The notes under the pieces were generated by a model. The model was not told the DNA's origin and made no database searches. It saw nothing but the letters and a program-made list of their open reading frames with translations. This document shows positions 59,600 through 64,000 of a stretch of 64,000 nt of DNA, piece after piece (positions within the stretch are counted from its first letter, which is position 1; every line of letters starts with the position of its first letter). A program made the position numbers and the translations under genes. This DNA is from Pegea sp. RAD2-039 (Eukaryota; Chordata; Thaliacea; Salpida; Salpidae), in the NCBI GenBank assembly GCA_034620365.1, contig JAQGEQ010000159.1, positions 27,653 through 91,652 of the forward strand. The letters run 5' to 3'.

Positions 59600-60330
59600 A
59601 AATTGCTTTGCTGCATAAAGCATGCACCAATCTACAAATTGTACAATTCATTAAAGTGGTTCAATAAAATAATAATTATGTTTTATAATATTTGTTGTTG
59701 TAACCCAAATACACTAACCGCTAGGTGGCGCAATGAGTAATACTATAAAGTTATAATATTTTGATTAGAAAATAAATAATATACATGTTTTAGTGAATAT
59801 CTAAACTATTCATAATAATAAAGTTACTTATTTACAAGCAACTTCGATTTTGTAGATATGAGTTCAAAAATGTCACCAAAAAGTGAAACGATTTTGTACA
59901 TGCAATAAAATAAATAATTATATTAAACAACATACCACATCAAAGTAAGAAACAAATTATTCATTTTAGAAAACACATCAAAGCTGTTGTCTCGGTGATG
60001 TGAAATGCATTAATATTTAGATATTCAAAAAATAGTAAAAATTGTCATCAACATTTAGTCGATTCCAAATTATTTTCTTTCAAAAGTTGAAATATTAATT
60101 TATTACTTTTGTAAATTTGTTTAGTAAAATATAAATTAAAACAACTATTTTTTAAAGTAATTAAAAATTTAAATTCGTATAAAGTATGAAAATAAAATTT
60201 CTAATGATAACATTCTTTTTTAAACTACCAACTTTCCTTTAAAATATTTGATGTTATGAATTTATACAAACAATTATGACATCATTTATTAAGTCTTTTT
60301 TTCAATTATAATGTTTAAATGCAAAAAGAT
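59600..60330 (+). repeat. Dispersed repeat (pair of 19,650-20,345)
   Basis: Colinear with 19,650-20,345, diverged. Holds the best CTCF-like word of the window. Confidence 0.8.
59718..59731 (+). promoter_or_regulatory. CTCF-core-like word
   Basis: CCGCTAGGTGGCGC agrees with CCASYAGRKGGCRS at 13 of 14 positions (G for A at position 3). Preceded by AATACACTAA and followed by AATGAG, as in the other repeat copies. Confidence 0.4.
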
Positions 60331-63300
60331 TCAGAATCTTTTGTAAGAAACCTTAGTCATATTTTGCAAATAAAATTAGTATAAAATAATATAAGAATTA
60401 TATAAAAGTTTATTTTTAGTTTTCTATCAATTTTATAACTTTTTTCTTTAAGTCTTCAAACTTACACATTAAAATTTCCATATTCATTATCTCAAATGAA
60501 AAATCAAATTATATATTGATATAATCTGAAAATTAGGAAAAGAAGGATTTGATATCATATTAGTAATTTTATATCTTAAGTAAAAAATTTAGTTTTAATT
60601 ATTGGAAAAGTATGACAGAGAAAATTTGAAGGAAAAAATATATTTATTTCATATTATATATAAGGTATGAGGTTAAAAACATGTTGAAACAAAGTTCTTA
60701 CAAGGCTTTATTTATTCTTAGAATGCTTTTATACTTTCAATTTTGTTTCATTTGAAATCATTATAAAAAAATATTCCTTTAACCAATTTGTTGAGGTAAT
60801 CAATAAGTAAAATTTTACATTAAACTTTACTAGTGCTTAGCTGATTATTATATTTAATTAGTGTTTGTATTAGAAAAATTAAAATTAAAATTTGAAGAAT
60901 AAATTAATGCAGAACAGATTTGAATTATTTTATAATATCCTACAAAATTAAATAAAGTTAAAACTTTTATTGTAAACTTTTTAGAAAAATGTAGAACATC
61001 GCTTTACTGTAAACTATAAAGACTAACTTTACAAAATAAAAGATAATAAAGAAAACTTTAACAAACTGATAGAGTTGTGTTTTAACGTAAAAAAAAGTAA
61101 ACAACTTAAGTGAAATCATAAGAACATAGTGTATAAAGTTCAAAACACAGAAATATCTAATAGATTGAAAAATCTGTATGTCAAAATACTAACAGAGGTT
61201 TTCGGAATAAACAATTGAGCATTAGGTTTTATTTGTTAGTCTTTTATTTTTCATAGTTTTTGAACCAAAAACTCACATCTCTCCAATATTAAATTTATCA
61301 ACATCTTTATCATAAGCTAAAAACTCCAATTTCTTTTTAAACATCAAATTAAAAGTAATTTGAAAACTGACGTAATACTAATTTCAAACACTTTTTGTAT
61401 GAGCTAGTTACAATTATATAATATTTTTTTGAATGAAGTTAAAGTTATTTTTACAACTTCTTATGACTTTTAAAATTTTGCTTTAAATTTCTTTTTGTCA
61501 ACAATAAGCTATAGTTAAAGCTAAAATAATTTTTTTGTTTTAAACCGATGCCGCAAACTATAGATTACGACAAAGAAGTAAATAAGGATATTGGAAAAAT
61601 TCGTTGAAGTGTATTTAATTGTTGTTGTATATACCATTTTGGAGTTGAAATACTTTTCAACGAAAAAAATCAATTAGTAAATAAGTTCAGTAACTTGAGC
61701 TTCCGGTTTATGCAATAGATAAGATAAAAATAATTTAGGTGAAAATGCATTTCGATGTTATAAACATATTGTTAATATTGTTACAGAATGTTTACAAATT
61801 GAAACTTTTTTTGAAACTTGATAAAAAGTGAATTATTTGTCAACAAAATATTTATACTTAAATTAACAAAAAAAGTAATGCTTTTAAATTTATTCCTACA
61901 AACACTAGATTGCACTAAGCTTATGAGAAATGAAAAGTAGAAAAATCTCGATTATATTTAAAGATTTTAAGTTTCCTAGAAATTAAATTTTTTGTATTTC
62001 TATTTAGAATTCAGAATAAGAAAACAAAAAACATTAACAAATATCCATATTTTCTATATCATTAAATCATTAAATGTCATTTCGACAATTCTGTTTGTAA
62101 TCCTCTGGAAAGCTAAACACAGCTGACTAATATCAAGAAAGTTACAAAGATTCTTTCATCAGATAAAAAATCAAAAATATTTGTTCGTTTCTCGATTGTA
62201 AAAATTCTAAATTTCTAAAGTTAAAAATTTAATTTGCAAAAAGTTAAATTTAATGTAATATGAAGTATACTAATGAACATATGAAGTAAAATGAATTACA
62301 AATCTATATTTAGTTATCAACACAAACTAATAAAAATATTTTTAAATAATTTGATTAAAACATTATTGGCTCTCAATTAAAAGTTTTAGAAATTTCTTGC
62401 CTTGAAAAGAAAAATATTTAATAATTATTTTATTTAGGTGAATATTAACAATAAAACCGAAATATATTTAAACAAATTATTTTCAATATATAAACTAGAC
62501 TTTAAAGCTAGAATTCTTTTTGAAGTTCATACAGCACTTTGAAGTAGATATAGGAGATACATAAAAGTAAAAAAAACTTCTTAAGGAGATTTCGGTTGCA
62601 AAAGAAAAAAGATATTAATCAGATTGTGATTTTGTTATCATTATTTAAATAGTAACTAGAAAAAAAAAATTTAAAGTGATCAAATTCCCTAACCACTGAT
62701 ATCGAATAATATTTTAAAACAAAAATTTCTTGAATCAAATATAAGATATAAAAACTAAAATTTATAGAAAAATATTCATTTCAATTTACATCTATATCAA
62801 CAATAAACAATTTTGAGTATTTTTTTTTAAAGTTTCTTGTAAACGCTTAATTACTGAAAAGATACAGATAGTAATAAACTATCTTTGATTTTTATTTTGT
62901 AAAGTTTATCTTTATCAAAAGTTCTTCTTCTTTTCCAAATACAAGAATCATTTTAATCAATAAGAATACATATGTCAAATTATGTTGTTGAAGTTAGTAG
63001 TGTTTAACTTTATTTTATTCAAATAGTTTTAAGTTAAAAAAATAGTTGAAAGTTTAAAAATTTTTACATCTTTTCTATTTATGTGAGAAGAATGTGAAAT
63101 GTATTTCAACAAAAAAAATATTTTGTATGCAACAAATTTGTAATAAATATTTGAAATGATGATTAAAATTTAAAATCAAATTAAGTGGGAAGATTTACCT
63201 TTACAAGGAATTTGCAAACATCAAGCAATCTCAAGAAAACGCAAGACCTTATTTCCTCTAATGAAAAATATTTGTTAGGTAAACATTCACAAATAAGTCA

Positions 63301-63700
63301 AACAGTTTGTAGTTTTGAAATAAACATTGTTTTGTTTTTATATTTGATAGCGCACTCTAGCGGAAATAAAAGCTACAAAGATAAAATGAGATTTTAACAA
63401 AATTTCATTTAGTGTCTTCAGAGAATCTTACTATTGATGTTTAACAACAGTTGTTTAAATATTTTAAAGTCATTAGAGTGAAATTAATTATTCTCTGTTA
63501 AAAACATTTCTATGACGTTTTTTGAAATGTTTTTTTTCTATTTTATTTCTAAGAGCAGAGAGAATAACTGTTTAGACAATTTAAAGTTGTAAGAAAATAT
63601 TCTTATAGAAATAAGACAAATTTAAGAACCGCGGAATAAGTAGTTCAAATTTTTGAAATAATTATATGAAGATTTAGAAAAAATTTAACTCATGAGAAGT
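60331..63700. other. No gene seen; old repeat relics
   Basis: Contains minus-strand cores at about 61,548 and 61,898, a CATCAAGCAATCTCAAG-AAAACGCAAG segment near 63,219 shared with 2,800 and 47,870, and GCGCACTCTAGCGG (63,350-63,363). The frame 63,185-63,397 crosses these repeats and is not a gene. Confidence 0.5.
61548..61661 (-). repeat. Hairpin-core module
   Basis: Minus strand: GTTGAAAAGTATTTCAAC (61,644-61,661), about 75 nt, then TAATCTATAGTTTGCGGC. The hairpin is perfect although the core is mutated. Confidence 0.65.
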
Positions 63701-63745
63701 ACATCTGAAAAAAAAATCAGACTTTAATTTACTAAACAAAATTTC

Positions 63746-63860
63746 GTTGAAAAATATTTCAAATCAAAAATTGGATTGATAAACTACAGGCAATTCCTTA
63801 ATAATGCATTGTTAGTTTTTATGATATATTACTTTGTCGCAATCTAGAGTTTATGGTATC
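63746..63860 (+). repeat. Hairpin-core module
   Basis: GTTGAAAAATATTTCAAA (63,746-63,763, terminal pair lost), 75 nt, CAATCTAGAGTTTATGG (63,839) and TATCAAGTTCAAACGAATT. Confidence 0.7.
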
Positions 63861-64000
63861 AAGTTCAAACGAATTCTTTTGTAAAGTTGTTTTAAAATCT
63901 TTTTAACAAAGGTTTATCTAATTTTTTTGAAAAATTTTACAGCTGATCTCTAGCAATAATTTTATGTATACTGAAAAGTATATTTACAGTTTTAGAAAAT

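Noticed and set aside
1-64000. Organelle or bacterial origin suggested by low GC
   Set aside because: Eukaryotic tRNA types with internal polymerase III boxes, LINE and zinc-finger remnants, and the lack of dense genes point to nuclear animal DNA.

Overview
This window is very AT-rich (about three quarters A+T) nuclear DNA from an animal, and almost all of it is non-coding repeat mosaic. The animal assignment rests on a eukaryotic initiator tRNA-Met (A1:U72, A54/A60 T-loop, GGG/CCC anticodon stem), tRNA-Leu and tRNA-His genes, C2H2 zinc-finger remnants with TGEKP linkers, and CR1/jockey-type LINE reverse-transcriptase remnants. I cannot name the species. I found no intact protein-coding gene; the longest open frames are low-complexity artefacts or repeat shadows.

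Layout. 1-33 kb: overlapping direct and inverted duplications, some nearly identical (10.94-14.48 kb against 23.56-27.10 kb), others old. 33-46 kb: partly different families, including two copies of a locus packed with the palindrome TGACGTCA (36.6-37.7 and 44.0-44.8 kb; the first has a ~350-bp GAT microsatellite), a ~1-kb composite insertion of zinc-finger and LINE pieces (40.3-41.3 kb) whose empty site survives in a paralogous copy, three tRNA genes (42.4-43.8 kb) and one unidentified coding-like stretch (43.29-43.60 kb). 46.6-55.6 kb: a second copy of the 1.8-9.6 kb block, carrying a 5'-truncated LINE (48.03-49.10 kb) and bounded by ~0.8-kb inverted arms. 55.6-64 kb: old, diverged members of the same families.

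The most unusual pattern is a recurrent non-coding module present well over thirty times, on both strands and in otherwise different repeats: a short perfect hairpin (GTTGAAA-N4-TTTCAAC or, in other subfamilies, GATGCA-N4-TGCATC), then about 75-85 nt, then a conserved core resembling CAATCTAGAGTTTGTGG followed by GATC. Different stem sequences at the same position and spacing suggest conserved structure. Related repeats carry GCGCCATCTAGCGG-like words that fit the known CTCF core consensus. Functional genes here are probably limited to the RNA polymerase III tRNA genes; the rest looks like transposon and duplication debris with repeated candidate cis elements. Repeat boundaries were read by eye and are approximate to tens of bases.
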